From Cupriavidus gilardii (GTDB taxonomy: Bacteria; Pseudomonadota; Gammaproteobacteria; Burkholderiales; Burkholderiaceae): a stretch of 64,000 nucleotides of DNA. Position numbers and translations under genes: made by a program. The stretch spans positions 1-64,000 of the forward strand of contig NZ_JABTYE010000018.1 of assembly GCF_013314895.1 (NCBI RefSeq), in the 5' to 3' direction. The notes under the pieces were generated by a model that saw only the letters and a program-made list of their open reading frames with translations, was not told the origin of the DNA and ran no database searches. Below, piece after piece: positions 31,127 to 40,218 of this stretch (the stretch's first letter is position 1; each line of letters opens with the position of its first letter).

Positions 31127-31645
31127 ATGGCAAAGATGCAAGCAAAAGTCCAGCAGGACGAACGCGACGACGGCCTCCGCGAGAAGATGATCTCGGTCAA
31201 CCGCGTCACCAAGGTGGTGAAGGGCGGCCGGATTCTCGGTTTCGCTGCGCTGACCGTGGTTGGTGACGGCGATGGCCGCATCGGCATGGGCAAGGGCAAG
31301 GCGAAGGAAGTGCCGGTGGCCGTGCAGAAGGCAATGGACGAAGCCCGTCGCAAGATGGTCAAGGTCCCGCTGAAGAACGGCACGCTGCAGCACGAAGTCG
31401 TCGGCAAGCATGGCGCCGCCAAGGTGCTGATGATGCCGGCCAAGGAAGGTACCGGCGTGATCGCCGGCGGCCCGATGCGCGCGATCTTCGAAGTGATGGG
31501 CGTGACCAACGTGGTCACCAAGTCGCACGGCTCGACCAACCCGTACAACATGGTTCGCGCCACGCTGGACGGTCTGCAGAAGATGAGCACCCCGGGCGAA
31601 ATTGCTGCCAAGCGCGGCAAGTCGGTCGAAGACATCCTCGGCTAA
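31127..31645 (+). CDS. rpsE: 30S ribosomal protein S5
   Basis: A 172-residue S5, involved in decoding fidelity and mRNA entry. The dsRBD-like N-terminal domain has [32 protein letters not shown]; the spectinomycin-binding loop ([12 protein letters not shown]) looks wild type. The C-terminal domain ends in EDILG. rpmD follows after 14 nt. Confidence 0.98.
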   Translation: MAKMQAKVQQDERDDGLREKMISVNRVTKVVKGGRILGFAALTVVGDGDGRIGMGKGKAKEVPVAVQKAMDEARRKMVKVPLKNGTLQHEVVGKHGAAKVLMMPAKEGTGVIAGGPMRAIFEVMGVTNVVTKSHGSTNPYNMVRATLDGLQKMSTPGEIAAKRGKSVEDILG

Positions 31646-31659
31646 GGCAGGTGAACGAA

Positions 31660-31842
31660 ATGTCGCAGAAAACTGTAAAAGTGCAGCTCGTGCGCAGCCT
31701 GATCGGCACGCGTGAGGATCATCGCGCCACCGTTCGTGGTCTGGGCCTGCGCCGTGTCAACTCGGTGTCGGAACTGCAGGACACGCCGGCCGTGCGCGGC
31801 ATGATCAACAAGGTCTCGTACCTGGTGAAGGTCCTCGGCTGA
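31660..31842 (+). CDS. rpmD: 50S ribosomal protein L30
   Basis: A 60-residue L30 of the usual short bacterial form, with [29 protein letters not shown] chose the ATG at 31660; the GTG three codons upstream overlaps the likely AGGTGA ribosome site. It lies between rpsE and rplO. Confidence 0.96.
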   Translation: MSQKTVKVQLVRSLIGTREDHRATVRGLGLRRVNSVSELQDTPAVRGMINKVSYLVKVLG

Positions 31843-31875
31843 GCCCCGGGCTGAGTTCGGGATATGGAGAGCAAT

Positions 31876-32310
31876 ATGCAACTGAACAACCTGAAACCGG
31901 CCGCCGGTTCGAAGCACGCCAAGCGTCGCGTCGGCCGCGGTATCGGCTCCGGCCTGGGCAAGACCGCCGGTCGCGGTCACAAGGGTCAGAAGTCGCGTTC
32001 GGGCGGCTTCCATAAGGTCGGCTTCGAAGGCGGCCAGATGCCGCTGTACCGTCGCCTGCCGAAGCGCGGCTTCACGTCGCTGACCAAGGCGTTTACCGCC
32101 GAAGTCACGCTGCGTGATCTGGAGCGCCTGGAAGCGGCCGAGGTCGATCTGCTGGTTCTGAAGCAGGCTGGCCTGGTCGGCGACCTGGTCAAGAGCGCGA
32201 AGGTCATCAAGGCCGGCGAGCTGACTCGCAAGGTGACGATCAAGGGTCTGGGTGCCACTGCTGGCGCCAAGGCAGCGATCGAAGCCGCGGGCGGTCAGAT
32301 CGCGGAGTAA
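31876..32310 (+). CDS. rplO: 50S ribosomal protein L15
   Basis: A 144-residue L15, a late-assembly protein with a long basic, Gly-rich N-terminal extension ([28 protein letters not shown] region). The ATG at 31876 gives the family start MQLNNLKPA and lies after GGAGAG; the ATG four codons earlier overlaps that site. secY follows after 46 nt. Confidence 0.97.
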   Translation: MQLNNLKPAAGSKHAKRRVGRGIGSGLGKTAGRGHKGQKSRSGGFHKVGFEGGQMPLYRRLPKRGFTSLTKAFTAEVTLRDLERLEAAEVDLLVLKQAGLVGDLVKSAKVIKAGELTRKVTIKGLGATAGAKAAIEAAGGQIAE

Positions 32311-32356
32311 GTAAGCAGATTTCGCAGCATAGGCGAGTCACAAGTCGGAGCATCGT

Positions 32357-33700
32357 TTGGCCACGGCGAAACCCAATGCAAGCGCACAGGCCAGGAACAC
32401 GGCGAAGTACGGCGATCTCAAGCGCCGGCTGATGTTCCTGGTGCTGGCCCTGATCGTCTACCGCATCGGTGCGCATATACCGGTGCCGGGAATCGATCCG
32501 GAGCAACTGGCGCAGCTGTTCCAGAGTCAGTCGGGTGGCATCCTCGGGATGTTCAACCTGTTCTCGGGAGGCGCGCTGTCGCGCTTCACCGTGTTCGCGC
32601 TCGGCATCATGCCGTACATCTCGGCGTCGATCATCATGCAGCTGCTGACGATCGTGCTGCCGCAGCTGGAATCGCTGAAGAAGGAAGGGCAGGCCGGACA
32701 GCGGAAGATCACCCAGTACACCCGTTACGGGACCGTGCTGCTGGCGACCTTCCAGGCGTTCTCGATCGCGGTCGCGCTCGAATCGCAACCCGGCCTGGTG
32801 ATCGACCCCGGCATGATGTTCCGCGCTACCGCGGTGATCACGCTGGTGACCGGCACGATGTTCCTGATGTGGCTGGGTGAGCAGATCACCGAGCGCGGAC
32901 TGGGCAACGGCATTTCGATCATCATCTTCGGCGGTATCGCGGCGGGCTTGCCCAATGCGATCGGCGGGCTGTTCGAACTGGTCCGTACCGGCTCGATGAG
33001 CATCATCGCGGCGATCTTCATCGTGGCGATCGTGATCGCGGTGACGTTTGCGGTGGTGTTCGTCGAACGCGGCCAGCGCAAGATCCTGGTGAACTACGCC
33101 AAGCGTCAGGTCGGCAACAAGGTGTACGGCGGTCAGTCGTCGCACCTGCCGCTGAAGCTGAACATGGCAGGGGTGATTCCGCCGATCTTCGCATCGTCGA
33201 TCATCCTGTTCCCGGCGACGATCGCGGGCTGGTTCACGTCGGATTCGACCGGCGCCGTGGGCAGGTTCATCAAGGATCTGGCCGCGACCCTGTCGCCCGG
33301 CCAACCGGTGTACATCCTGCTCTATGCTGCGGCAATCGTGTTCTTCTGCTTCTTCTATACGGCGTTGGTGTACAACAGCCGGGAAGTTGCGGACAACCTG
33401 AAGAAAAGCGGTGCCTTCATTCCGGGCATCCGTCCTGGCGAGCAGACGACGCGCTATATCGACAAGATTCTGGTGCGACTGACGCTGGCTGGTGCGATCT
33501 ACATCACACTGGTCTGCCTGTTGCCGGAATTCCTGGTGCTGCGCTGGAACGTGCCGTTCTATTTCGGCGGAACTTCGCTGCTGATCATCGTGGTCGTCAC
33601 GATGGACTTCATGGCCCAGGTTCAGTCCTACGTCATGTCGCAGCAGTATGAGTCGTTGCTGAAGAAGGCCAATTTCAAAGGTAACCTGACTTTGCGCTGA
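32357..33700 (+). CDS. secY: Preprotein translocase subunit SecY
   Basis: A 447-residue polytopic membrane protein forming the SecYEG channel. About ten hydrophobic helices can be seen, from [21 protein letters not shown] (first helix and plug-adjacent segment) to the last near residue 415. The conserved cytoplasmic loop with [17 protein letters not shown] is present. The start is TTG at 32357, with GGAG at 32347-32350; no ATG upstream of the first helix is in frame. It lies in the standard rplO-secY-infA position. Confidence 0.96.
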   Translation: MATAKPNASAQARNTAKYGDLKRRLMFLVLALIVYRIGAHIPVPGIDPEQLAQLFQSQSGGILGMFNLFSGGALSRFTVFALGIMPYISASIIMQLLTIVLPQLESLKKEGQAGQRKITQYTRYGTVLLATFQAFSIAVALESQPGLVIDPGMMFRATAVITLVTGTMFLMWLGEQITERGLGNGISIIIFGGIAAGLPNAIGGLFELVRTGSMSIIAAIFIVAIVIAVTFAVVFVERGQRKILVNYAKRQVGNKVYGGQSSHLPLKLNMAGVIPPIFASSIILFPATIAGWFTSDSTGAVGRFIKDLAATLSPGQPVYILLYAAAIVFFCFFYTALVYNSREVADNLKKSGAFIPGIRPGEQTTRYIDKILVRLTLAGAIYITLVCLLPEFLVLRWNVPFYFGGTSLLIIVVVTMDFMAQVQSYVMSQQYESLLKKANFKGNLTLR

Positions 33701-33722
33701 GCCGGGTCAGGACAGGCTAGGT

Positions 33723-33941
33723 ATGGCTAAAGACGACGTCATCCAGATGCAGGGTGAGGTAATCGAAAACCTGCCCAATGCGACCTTCAGGGTGAAGCTG
33801 GAAAATGGCCATGTCGTGCTGGGCCATATCTCCGGGAAGATGCGGATGCACTACATCCGCATCCTGCCGGGGGACAAAGTTACGGTCGAATTGACGCCAT
33901 ACGATCTGTCACGCGCGCGCATCGTCTTCAGGACGAAGTGA
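33723..33941 (+). CDS. infA: Translation initiation factor IF-1
   Basis: A 72-residue OB-fold protein that binds the 30S A site during initiation. It begins [30 protein letters not shown], and [17 protein letters not shown] is present. It lies between secY and rpmJ, a common betaproteobacterial order. Confidence 0.98.
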   Translation: MAKDDVIQMQGEVIENLPNATFRVKLENGHVVLGHISGKMRMHYIRILPGDKVTVELTPYDLSRARIVFRTK

Positions 33942-33973
33942 GCCGAAACAGGAATTGAAGGAAGAGGAAAATC

Positions 33974-34090
33974 ATGAAAGTGCTGGCTTCTGTTAAGCGC
34001 ATTTGCCGCAACTGCAAAGTTATCAAGCGCAACGGTGTCGTGCGCGTGATCTGCTCGTCGGATCCCCGCCACAAGCAACGCCAAGGCTAA
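33974..34090 (+). CDS. rpmJ: 50S ribosomal protein L36, zinc form
   Basis: A 38-residue protein, [19 protein letters not shown] onward, of the C+ zinc-ribbon type. Cys11, Cys14, Cys27 and His33 form the zinc site. GAGG precedes the ATG. It sits in the 168-nt space between infA and rpsM, its usual place. Zinc-loss regulation of a paralogue elsewhere is possible but not shown here. Confidence 0.97.
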   Translation: MKVLASVKRICRNCKVIKRNGVVRVICSSDPRHKQRQG

Positions 34091-34109
34091 TCGTAAAGAG
34101 GATTGACGA

Positions 34110-34475
<366 letters not shown>

Positions 34476-34500
34476 CGCCCAAGGCAGAGGAAGATAACTA

Positions 34501-34902
34501 ATGGCAAAAGGTCCGAACAACGCCGCCCAGCGCGCGCGTAAGAAGGTCAAGAAGAACGTCGCCGACGGCATCGCGCACGTCCACGCCTCGTTCAACAACA
34601 CGATCATCACGATCACCGACCGTCAGGGCAATGCCCTGTCGTGGGCGACCTCGGGTGGCCAGGGCTTCAAGGGTTCGCGCAAGTCGACCCCGTTCGCAGC
34701 CCAGGTTGCTGCCGAAAACGCCGGCCGCGTGGCGCAAGACCAGGGCATCAAGAACCTGGAAGTGCGCATCAAGGGCCCGGGCCCGGGTCGCGAATCGGCT
34801 GTCCGCGCGCTGAACGCGCTGGGCATCAAGATCGCCGTGATCGAAGACGTCACGCCGGTGCCGCACAACGGCTGCCGTCCGCCGAAGCGCCGCCGTATCT
34901 AA
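34501..34902 (+). CDS. rpsK: 30S ribosomal protein S11
   Basis: A 133-residue S11 of the platform near the E site. It carries [27 protein letters not shown] and the C-terminal [17 protein letters not shown]. It follows rpsM by 25 nt. A large hairpin lies just downstream. Confidence 0.98.
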   Translation: MAKGPNNAAQRARKKVKKNVADGIAHVHASFNNTIITITDRQGNALSWATSGGQGFKGSRKSTPFAAQVAAENAGRVAQDQGIKNLEVRIKGPGPGRESAVRALNALGIKIAVIEDVTPVPHNGCRPPKRRRI

Positions 34903-34917
34903 GCGCCAGGCATCGCC

Positions 34918-34949
34918 GGACCCGCGCCGGATTTTCCGGGCGCGGGTCC
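34918..34949 (+). other. Strong hairpin after rpsK without T-run
   Basis: An 11-bp perfect stem (34918-34928/34939-34949), extendable inward, follows the rpsK stop by 16 nt. There is no proper T-run, so it may protect the rpsK 3' end or act as a weak terminator in the 283-nt rpsK-rpsD gap. Confidence 0.5.
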
Positions 34950-34963
34950 TGTCGTTCCTGTTG

Positions 34964-34972
34964 TGATAGAAT
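34964..34972 (+). promoter_or_regulatory. Extended -10 promoter candidate for rpsD
   Basis: TGA followed by TAGAAT (34964-34972) forms a TGn-extended -10. No good -35 is present. It lies 214 nt before rpsD and just after the rpsK hairpin. The rest of the gap shows no gene. Confidence 0.4.
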
Positions 34973-35185
34973 GCCGCGTTTTGTCGGCGAGGCATCCGCG
35001 CCAGCGGCTGCTGCCGGACAGATCGTCGGAATTCCGTGCGAATTCATAGTGTGGCGCGCAGCCGTCGGGCCGCGCGCGTTGGATAAGCCCACCGTTCGCC
35101 GTCACCGCCTTTCCGGGCGGATGTAGCAGGCGGACTCGCGGCGCGTCGATCCTGGCGTCGCGATCGAATCAGTAAGGAAGATAAA

Positions 35186-35809
35186 GTGGCACGTTATACC
35201 GGCCCGAAGGCCAAACTTTCCCGCCGTGAAGGCACCGACCTGTTCCTGAAGAGCGCGCGCCGCTCGCTCGCCGACAAGTGCAAGCTGGACAGCAAGCCGG
35301 GCCAGCACGGCCGTACCTCGGGCGCCCGTACCTCGGACTACGGCACCCAGCTGCGTGAAAAGCAGAAGGTCAAGCGCATCTACGGCGTGCTCGAGCGCCA
35401 GTTCCGCCGCTACTTTGCCGAGGCCGACCGCCGCAAGGGCAATACCGGCGAGAACCTGCTGCAACTGCTGGAAACACGCCTGGACAACGTCGTGTACCGG
35501 ATGGGCTTTGGCTCGACCCGTGCCGAAGCGCGCCAGCTGGTGTCGCACAAGGCGATCCTGGTCAACGGCCAGACCCTGAACGTGCCGTCGGCGCAGATCA
35601 AGGTCGGCGACGTGGTGTCGATCCGCGAACAGGCCAAGAAGCAGGCTCGTATCGCCGAGTCGCTGTCGCTGGCCGAGCAGTCGGGCTTCCCGACCTGGGT
35701 GGCTGTCGATGCCAAGAAGTTCGAAGGCACCTTCAAGCAAGTGCCGGATCGCGCCGATATCTCGGGCGACATCAACGAAAGCCTGATCGTCGAATTGTAT
35801 TCGCGTTAA
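35186..35809 (+). CDS. rpsD: 30S ribosomal protein S4
   Basis: A 207-residue S4, a primary 16S rRNA-binding protein and, in E. coli, repressor of the alpha operon. The N-terminal region lacks zinc cysteines (zinc-free type), and the S4 RNA-binding domain is in [32 protein letters not shown]. The start is GTG at 35186 after AAGGAAG. A terminator follows before rpoA. Confidence 0.98.
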   Translation: MARYTGPKAKLSRREGTDLFLKSARRSLADKCKLDSKPGQHGRTSGARTSDYGTQLREKQKVKRIYGVLERQFRRYFAEADRRKGNTGENLLQLLETRLDNVVYRMGFGSTRAEARQLVSHKAILVNGQTLNVPSAQIKVGDVVSIREQAKKQARIAESLSLAEQSGFPTWVAVDAKKFEGTFKQVPDRADISGDINESLIVELYSR

Positions 35810-35871
35810 TCGCCCGGACCCGTTCGCCTACAACGGCCGCGGCTTGCGATTTCTCGTCGAGCTCCATCTCC

Positions 35872-35926
35872 AGCCCGGCGCGCTTCGGCGCGCCGGGCTT
35901 ATTGCCCATCGTACGATGGGTTTTTT
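35872..35926 (+). terminator. UUCG hairpin plus terminator between rpsD and rpoA
   Basis: A perfect 12-bp stem capped by a TTCG tetraloop (35872-35883/35888-35899) is followed within five bases by CCCATC-GTAC-GATGGG (35905-35920) and six T. The second element is a clear intrinsic terminator. It should reduce or stop read-through from rpsD into rpoA-rplQ. Confidence 0.8.
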
Positions 35927-35987
35927 CGGGTTCCAAAACTCAGCCTTATCGGTGTAACGAGCCGAGGGTATTGAAAAGGACAACCTA

Positions 35988-36968
35988 ATGCAAACAGCAC
36001 TCCTCAAGCCAAAAATCATCGCCGTCGAGCCGCTGGGCGATCATCACGCCAAAGTCGTGATGGAGCCGTTCGAGCGCGGCTACGGCCATACGCTCGGTAA
36101 CGCCCTGCGTCGCGTGCTGCTGTCGTCCATGGTCGGCTATGCCCCGACCGAAGTGACGATCGCTGGGGTGGTCCACGAATATTCCACCATCGACGGCGTG
36201 CAGGAAGACGTCGTCAACCTGCTGCTGAACCTGAAGGGCGTCGTCTTCAAGCTGCACAACCGCGATGAAGTCACGGTGTCGCTGCGCAAGGAAGGCGAAG
36301 GCGTGGTGACGGCCGCCGATATCGAGCTGCCGCACGATGTCGAGATCATCAACCCCGGCCACGTGATCGCCCATCTGTCCGCCGGCGGCAAGCTGGACAT
36401 GCAGATCAAGGTCGAACAGGGCCGTGGCTATGTGCCGGGCAACGTTCGCAAGTTCGGCGACGAGTCGAACAAGGTGATCGGCCGCATCGTGCTGGACGCC
36501 TCGTTCTCGCCGGTGCGCCGCGTTTCGTACGCGGTCGAATCGGCTCGTGTCGAGCAGCGTACCGACCTGGACAAGCTGGTGATGAACATCGAAACCGACG
36601 GCGTGATCTCGCCCGAGGAAGCGATCCGTCAATCGGCACGCATTCTGGTCGACCAGCTGTCCGTGTTCGCCGCGCTGGAAGGCACCGAGTCGTCGGCGGA
36701 AGCCGCTTCGAGCCGCGCGCCGCAGATCGACCCGATCCTGCTGCGCCCGGTCGACGACCTGGAGCTGACGGTGCGCTCGGCCAACTGCCTGAAGGCCGAG
36801 AACATCTACTACATCGGCGACCTGATCCAGCGTACCGAGAACGAGCTGCTGAAGACCCCGAACCTGGGTCGCAAGTCGCTCAACGAGATCAAGGAAGTCC
36901 TCGCTTCGCGTGGCCTGACGCTCGGCATGAAGCTCGAGAACTGGCCGCCCGCAGGCCTGGAGAAGTAA
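35988..36968 (+). CDS. rpoA: DNA-directed RNA polymerase subunit alpha
   Basis: A 326-residue alpha subunit. The N-terminal domain (to about 230) includes the dimerisation segment [23 protein letters not shown]. The C-terminal domain (about 250-326) binds UP elements and activators, with [22 protein letters not shown] and [25 protein letters not shown] linker rich in Ser/Ala joins them. It follows a terminator, so it probably has its own promoter in 35927-35987, not clearly visible. rplQ follows after 161 nt. Confidence 0.99.
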   Translation: MQTALLKPKIIAVEPLGDHHAKVVMEPFERGYGHTLGNALRRVLLSSMVGYAPTEVTIAGVVHEYSTIDGVQEDVVNLLLNLKGVVFKLHNRDEVTVSLRKEGEGVVTAADIELPHDVEIINPGHVIAHLSAGGKLDMQIKVEQGRGYVPGNVRKFGDESNKVIGRIVLDASFSPVRRVSYAVESARVEQRTDLDKLVMNIETDGVISPEEAIRQSARILVDQLSVFAALEGTESSAEAASSRAPQIDPILLRPVDDLELTVRSANCLKAENIYYIGDLIQRTENELLKTPNLGRKSLNEIKEVLASRGLTLGMKLENWPPAGLEK

Positions 36969-36976
36969 TCTGCGCG

Positions 36977-36996
36977 GCGGGCGCCGGTCGGCGCCC
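36977..36996 (+). other. Hairpin after rpoA
   Basis: A perfect 8-bp stem, CGGGCGCC/GGCGCCCG, with a GGTC loop lies nine bases after the rpoA stop. No T-run follows, so this is more likely an mRNA stability or processing element. Confidence 0.5.
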
Positions 36997-37129
36997 GTTG
37001 CCAGTCCCTGCCGCTTCGGCCAGATGGCCTGGCGGCGCAAACCGACTACCGGCCCGCGCCGGCACGCTCCGACCGGAATGTGCTGGCGATAGAAGAGCTG
37101 GTCAAACACTGTTCTAGAAAGGAATCATC

Positions 37130-37525
37130 ATGCGTCACCGTCATGGTTTGCGGAAACTGAACCGCACCTCGTCGCACCGTCTCGCGATGCTGCGCAACAT
37201 GTCCAACTCGCTGTTCCAGCACGAGCTGATCAAGACCACGCTGCCGAAGGCCAAGGAACTGCGCAAGGTCGTCGAGCCGCTGATCACGCTGGCCAAGAAG
37301 GACACCGTCGCCAACCGCCGTCTGGCTTTCGCCCGCCTGCGCGACCGCGACATGGTCACCAAGCTGTTCAACGAACTGGGCCCGCGCTACGCCACTCGTC
37401 CGGGCGGCTACACCCGCATCCTGAAGTTCGGCTTCCGTCAGGGCGACAACGCGCCGATGGCGCTGGTCGAGCTGGTCGATCGTCCGGAAGTGACCGAGGC
37501 CCCGGCCGAGGAAGCTGCGGAGTAA
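37130..37525 (+). CDS. rplQ: 50S ribosomal protein L17
   Basis: A 131-residue L17, [24 protein letters not shown] onward, with the usual [24 protein letters not shown] region and an acidic Ala/Glu tail. GGAATC precedes the ATG. It is the last gene of the alpha unit. Confidence 0.98.
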   Translation: MRHRHGLRKLNRTSSHRLAMLRNMSNSLFQHELIKTTLPKAKELRKVVEPLITLAKKDTVANRRLAFARLRDRDMVTKLFNELGPRYATRPGGYTRILKFGFRQGDNAPMALVELVDRPEVTEAPAEEAAE

Positions 37526-37606
37526 GACTTCGCCCCGTTCGTCCGATCGTCGATCCCGACGCGGCGGCCGCCACGGGCGCCGCGAATGGACGAACCGCTT
37601 ACAATC

Positions 37607-37636
37607 GAGCCAGGCAATCGCCTGGCTCTTTTGTTT
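37607..37636 (+). terminator. Terminator after rplQ
   Basis: A perfect 9-bp stem, GAGCCAGGC/GCCTGGCTC (37607-37615/37620-37628), with an AATC loop is followed by TTTTGTTTT. It closes the ribosomal gene cluster and lies 31 nt before the cutA ribosome binding site. Confidence 0.9.
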
Positions 37637-37666
37637 TCTGGCCGGGCGTCATGCAAGGAGCTGTCG

Positions 37667-38029
37667 ATGGACGCAATACAGCCGTCTTTGCAGGCGGGCA
37701 TGGATGCTTCGCAGGCATTGGTCGTGATCACCACGCTGCCGGACGAGGACAGCGCCGCGGCATTGACCCGCGCGCTGCTGGAGGCGCGGGTTGCCGCTTG
37801 CGTGAACCGCTTGCCGGCATGCGAGTCGCAGTACTGGTGGCAAGGGGCGATCGAAACCGCGCGCGAACTGCCGCTGCTGATCAAGACCACGCGGGCGCGC
37901 TACGACGCGCTCGAAGCGGTCATACGCCAGCACCATCCCTATGACGTGCCCGAGATCGTCGCGTTGCCCGTGATGGCGGGGCTGCCGGCCTATCTCGACT
38001 GGGTACGCGAGCAGACCGCAGCGACATAG
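37667..38029 (+). CDS. cutA: Divalent-cation tolerance protein CutA
   Basis: A 120-residue CutA1-family protein, a trimeric ferredoxin-fold protein linked to copper and other divalent metal tolerance; its exact role is unsettled. The core VVITTLPDEDSAAALTRALLEARVAACVNRLP and the WWQGAIE and HPYDVPEIVALP motifs are present. AAGGAG at 37655-37660 fixes the ATG at 37667; the upstream in-frame codon lies before the rplQ terminator. The neighbour dsbD, with a cutA-dsbD order seen in many proteobacteria, starts 124 nt downstream. Confidence 0.93.
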   Translation: MDAIQPSLQAGMDASQALVVITTLPDEDSAAALTRALLEARVAACVNRLPACESQYWWQGAIETARELPLLIKTTRARYDALEAVIRQHHPYDVPEIVALPVMAGLPAYLDWVREQTAAT

Positions 38030-38035
38030 CGCAAA

Positions 38036-38117
38036 GAGACGCAGCGCGCAGAGACACAGCGGAGAGACACAGCGCAGAGACACAGCGCGCAGAGATACAG
38101 CGCACAGAGACGTGGCG
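38036..38117 (+). repeat. Degenerate 13-15 bp tandem repeat between cutA and dsbD
   Basis: Six copies of GAGACACAGCG or close variants start at 38036, 38051, 38064, 38077, 38092 and 38107 (spacing 15, 13, 13, 15, 15). They fill the gap between cutA and dsbD. No coding sense is supported. Confidence 0.85.
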
Positions 38118-38153
38118 CAGCGACATAACCAATAACAGGCAGGAAACCGAACG

Positions 38154-40139
38154 ATGGGCAGCAGCTTGGGGGCGATGGACAGGGTCGGGCGGCAGGGAGC
38201 GCAACGCTGGCGAAGCTGGCAAACGCTGGCCGCGATCGCGCTGGCGATGCTGGCGGCCTGGCTGTGCCTTGGCGCCGGACTCGCCCGTGCCGCCGATCAG
38301 GACGACTTCCTGCCGCCCGAACAGGCGTTCCGCTTCGCCGCCCGCACCATCGATGCGCGTACCGTCGAGGTCCGCTTCGATGTCGCGCCGGGCTACTACA
38401 TGTACCGCGAACGCTTCGCCTTCGCCGCGCAACCGGCGCAGGTCAAGCTCGGCGCGCCCGCGCTGCCGGCCGGCAAGGTCAAGTTCGACGAGACCTTCGG
38501 CAAGGAGATGGAGACCTACCGCGACACGGTGACCATCCGCGTGCCGGTCGAGTCCGCGCCCGAGGACGGCAAATGGACGCTGGTCGTGACCTCGCAGGGC
38601 TGCGCGGACAAGGGCCTGTGCTATCCGCCGATGGAGAGCGTCTACCAGGTCGGCGGTGGCGCCGGCATTGGCGCGCTTCTCGGCGGCCGTTCCAATGCCA
38701 CGTCTTCCATCGCGGCCGCCACGCCGCTCTCCTCGGGCGCCGGCGGCGCCGGCCTGAGCGCCGAAACCAGCGCCGCAACCAGCGCCGTAACGAGCGCCGT
38801 AACGAGCGCCGACTCCGGCAAGGCGGTGGACGACAGCGGCCGCATCGCGGCGACGCTCGCCGGCGGTCAGCTGCTGACCATCGTCGCGCTGTTCTTCGGC
38901 CTCGGCCTGCTGCTGACCTTCACCCCCTGCGTGCTGCCGATGGTGCCGATCCTGTCGTCGATCGTGGTCGGCGAACATCTGCACCGCGGCCGCGCCTTCG
39001 TGGTGTCGCTGGCCTATGTGCTCGGCATGGCGGTGGTGTACACCGCGGTGGGCGTCGCCGCGGGGCTGATCGGCGAAGGGCTGGCGGCGACGCTGCAGCA
39101 GCCGTGGGTGCTGGCGCTGTTTGCCGCGCTGATGGTGGCCCTGGCGCTGTCGATGTTCGGCCTCTATGAACTGCAGCTGCCGCAGCGCTGGCAGACGCGG
39201 CTTGCCGACTCGGCCAATCGCCGCCCGGGCGGCCAGATTGCCGGTGCCGCGGCGATGGGCGCAATCTCCGCCCTGATCGTCGGCCCCTGCGTAACCGCGC
39301 CGCTGGCCGGCGCGCTGGCCTATATCGCGCAGAGCGGCGACGCCTGGACCGGCGGCACCGCGTTGTTTTCGATGGCGATCGGCATGGGGGTGCCGCTGCT
39401 GCTGGTCGGCGTCGGCGCCGGCAATCTGCTGCCGCGCGCCGGCCGCTGGATGGAAGCGACCAAGCGCGTGTTCGGCTTCCTGCTGCTCGGGGTCGCGCTG
39501 TGGATGATCGGGCCGGTGCTGCCGGCCTGGCTGTCGATGCTCGGCTGGGCGACGCTGCTGCTGGTCGGCGCGGTGTTTCTGCGGGCCTTCGATGGCCTGG
39601 GCAATGAGCCGCATCCGGTGGCGCGGCTCGGCAAGGGGCTGGGCGTGCTGTCCGCGCTGGCCGGCGCGATCCTGCTGGTCGGCCTGGCCTCCGGTAGCCG
39701 CAATCCGCTGCAGCCGCTGTCGCATCTGGTGGCGGGCGCCCGCGACGGGGCGCCGGCGGCGGAGGCGGTACGTTTCGAACGGGTTCGCTCGGTGGCCGAG
39801 CTCGATGCCCGCATCGCGCAGGCCAGCGCCGCCGGCAAGCCGGTGCTGCTGGACTTCTATGCGGACTGGTGCGTCAGCTGCAAGGAGATGGAGCGCTTCA
39901 CCTTCAGCGATCCGCGCGTGCGGGCACGGCTGGCGGACGTGGTGATGCTGCAGGCCGACGTGACGGCCAACAACGCCGACGACAAGGCCCTGCTGAAGCG
40001 CTTCGGCCTGTTCGGCCCGCCGGGCATCATCCTGTTCGGCGACGACGGACGCGAGCTGCCGGTGCGGGTGATCGGCTATCAGGCCGCCGGGCGATTCCTG
40101 GCCAGCCTGGAACGCGCGTTCGGTCCGGCGGGCGCCTGA
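38154..40139 (+). CDS. dsbD: Thiol:disulfide interchange protein DsbD
   Basis: A 661-residue inner-membrane protein that passes electrons from cytoplasmic thioredoxin to periplasmic DsbC and the cytochrome c thiols. A signal peptide ends near ARA at residue 46. The N-terminal periplasmic domain has the GCADKGLCYPP cysteine pair. A Ser/Thr/Ala-rich linker follows, then eight or so helices with the redox cysteines in FTPCVLP and VGPCVTAP. A thioredoxin-like C-terminal domain has Cys573 and Cys576 in WCVSCK. All six cysteines are present. An alternative Met seven codons later is possible. Confidence 0.95.
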   Translation: MGSSLGAMDRVGRQGAQRWRSWQTLAAIALAMLAAWLCLGAGLARAADQDDFLPPEQAFRFAARTIDARTVEVRFDVAPGYYMYRERFAFAAQPAQVKLGAPALPAGKVKFDETFGKEMETYRDTVTIRVPVESAPEDGKWTLVVTSQGCADKGLCYPPMESVYQVGGGAGIGALLGGRSNATSSIAAATPLSSGAGGAGLSAETSAATSAVTSAVTSADSGKAVDDSGRIAATLAGGQLLTIVALFFGLGLLLTFTPCVLPMVPILSSIVVGEHLHRGRAFVVSLAYVLGMAVVYTAVGVAAGLIGEGLAATLQQPWVLALFAALMVALALSMFGLYELQLPQRWQTRLADSANRRPGGQIAGAAAMGAISALIVGPCVTAPLAGALAYIAQSGDAWTGGTALFSMAIGMGVPLLLVGVGAGNLLPRAGRWMEATKRVFGFLLLGVALWMIGPVLPAWLSMLGWATLLLVGAVFLRAFDGLGNEPHPVARLGKGLGVLSALAGAILLVGLASGSRNPLQPLSHLVAGARDGAPAAEAVRFERVRSVAELDARIAQASAAGKPVLLDFYADWCVSCKEMERFTFSDPRVRARLADVVMLQADVTANNADDKALLKRFGLFGPPGIILFGDDGRELPVRVIGYQAAGRFLASLERAFGPAGA

Positions 40140-40218
40140 CGCAGCGCGATGTCCGGTGCCGAGCACCGGCGCCGCATCACTCCCGCTGAATCATTGGCGC
40201 CGAATCATCCGCGCTAAA

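Noticed and set aside
37586..37666. Longer cutA starting before the rplQ terminator
   Set aside because: The extra 27 residues would span the terminator hairpin; AAGGAG sits correctly before the ATG at 37667.
38036..38117. Possible CRISPR array
   Set aside because: Units of 11 bp with 2-4 bp between them are far too short, and no cas genes are near.
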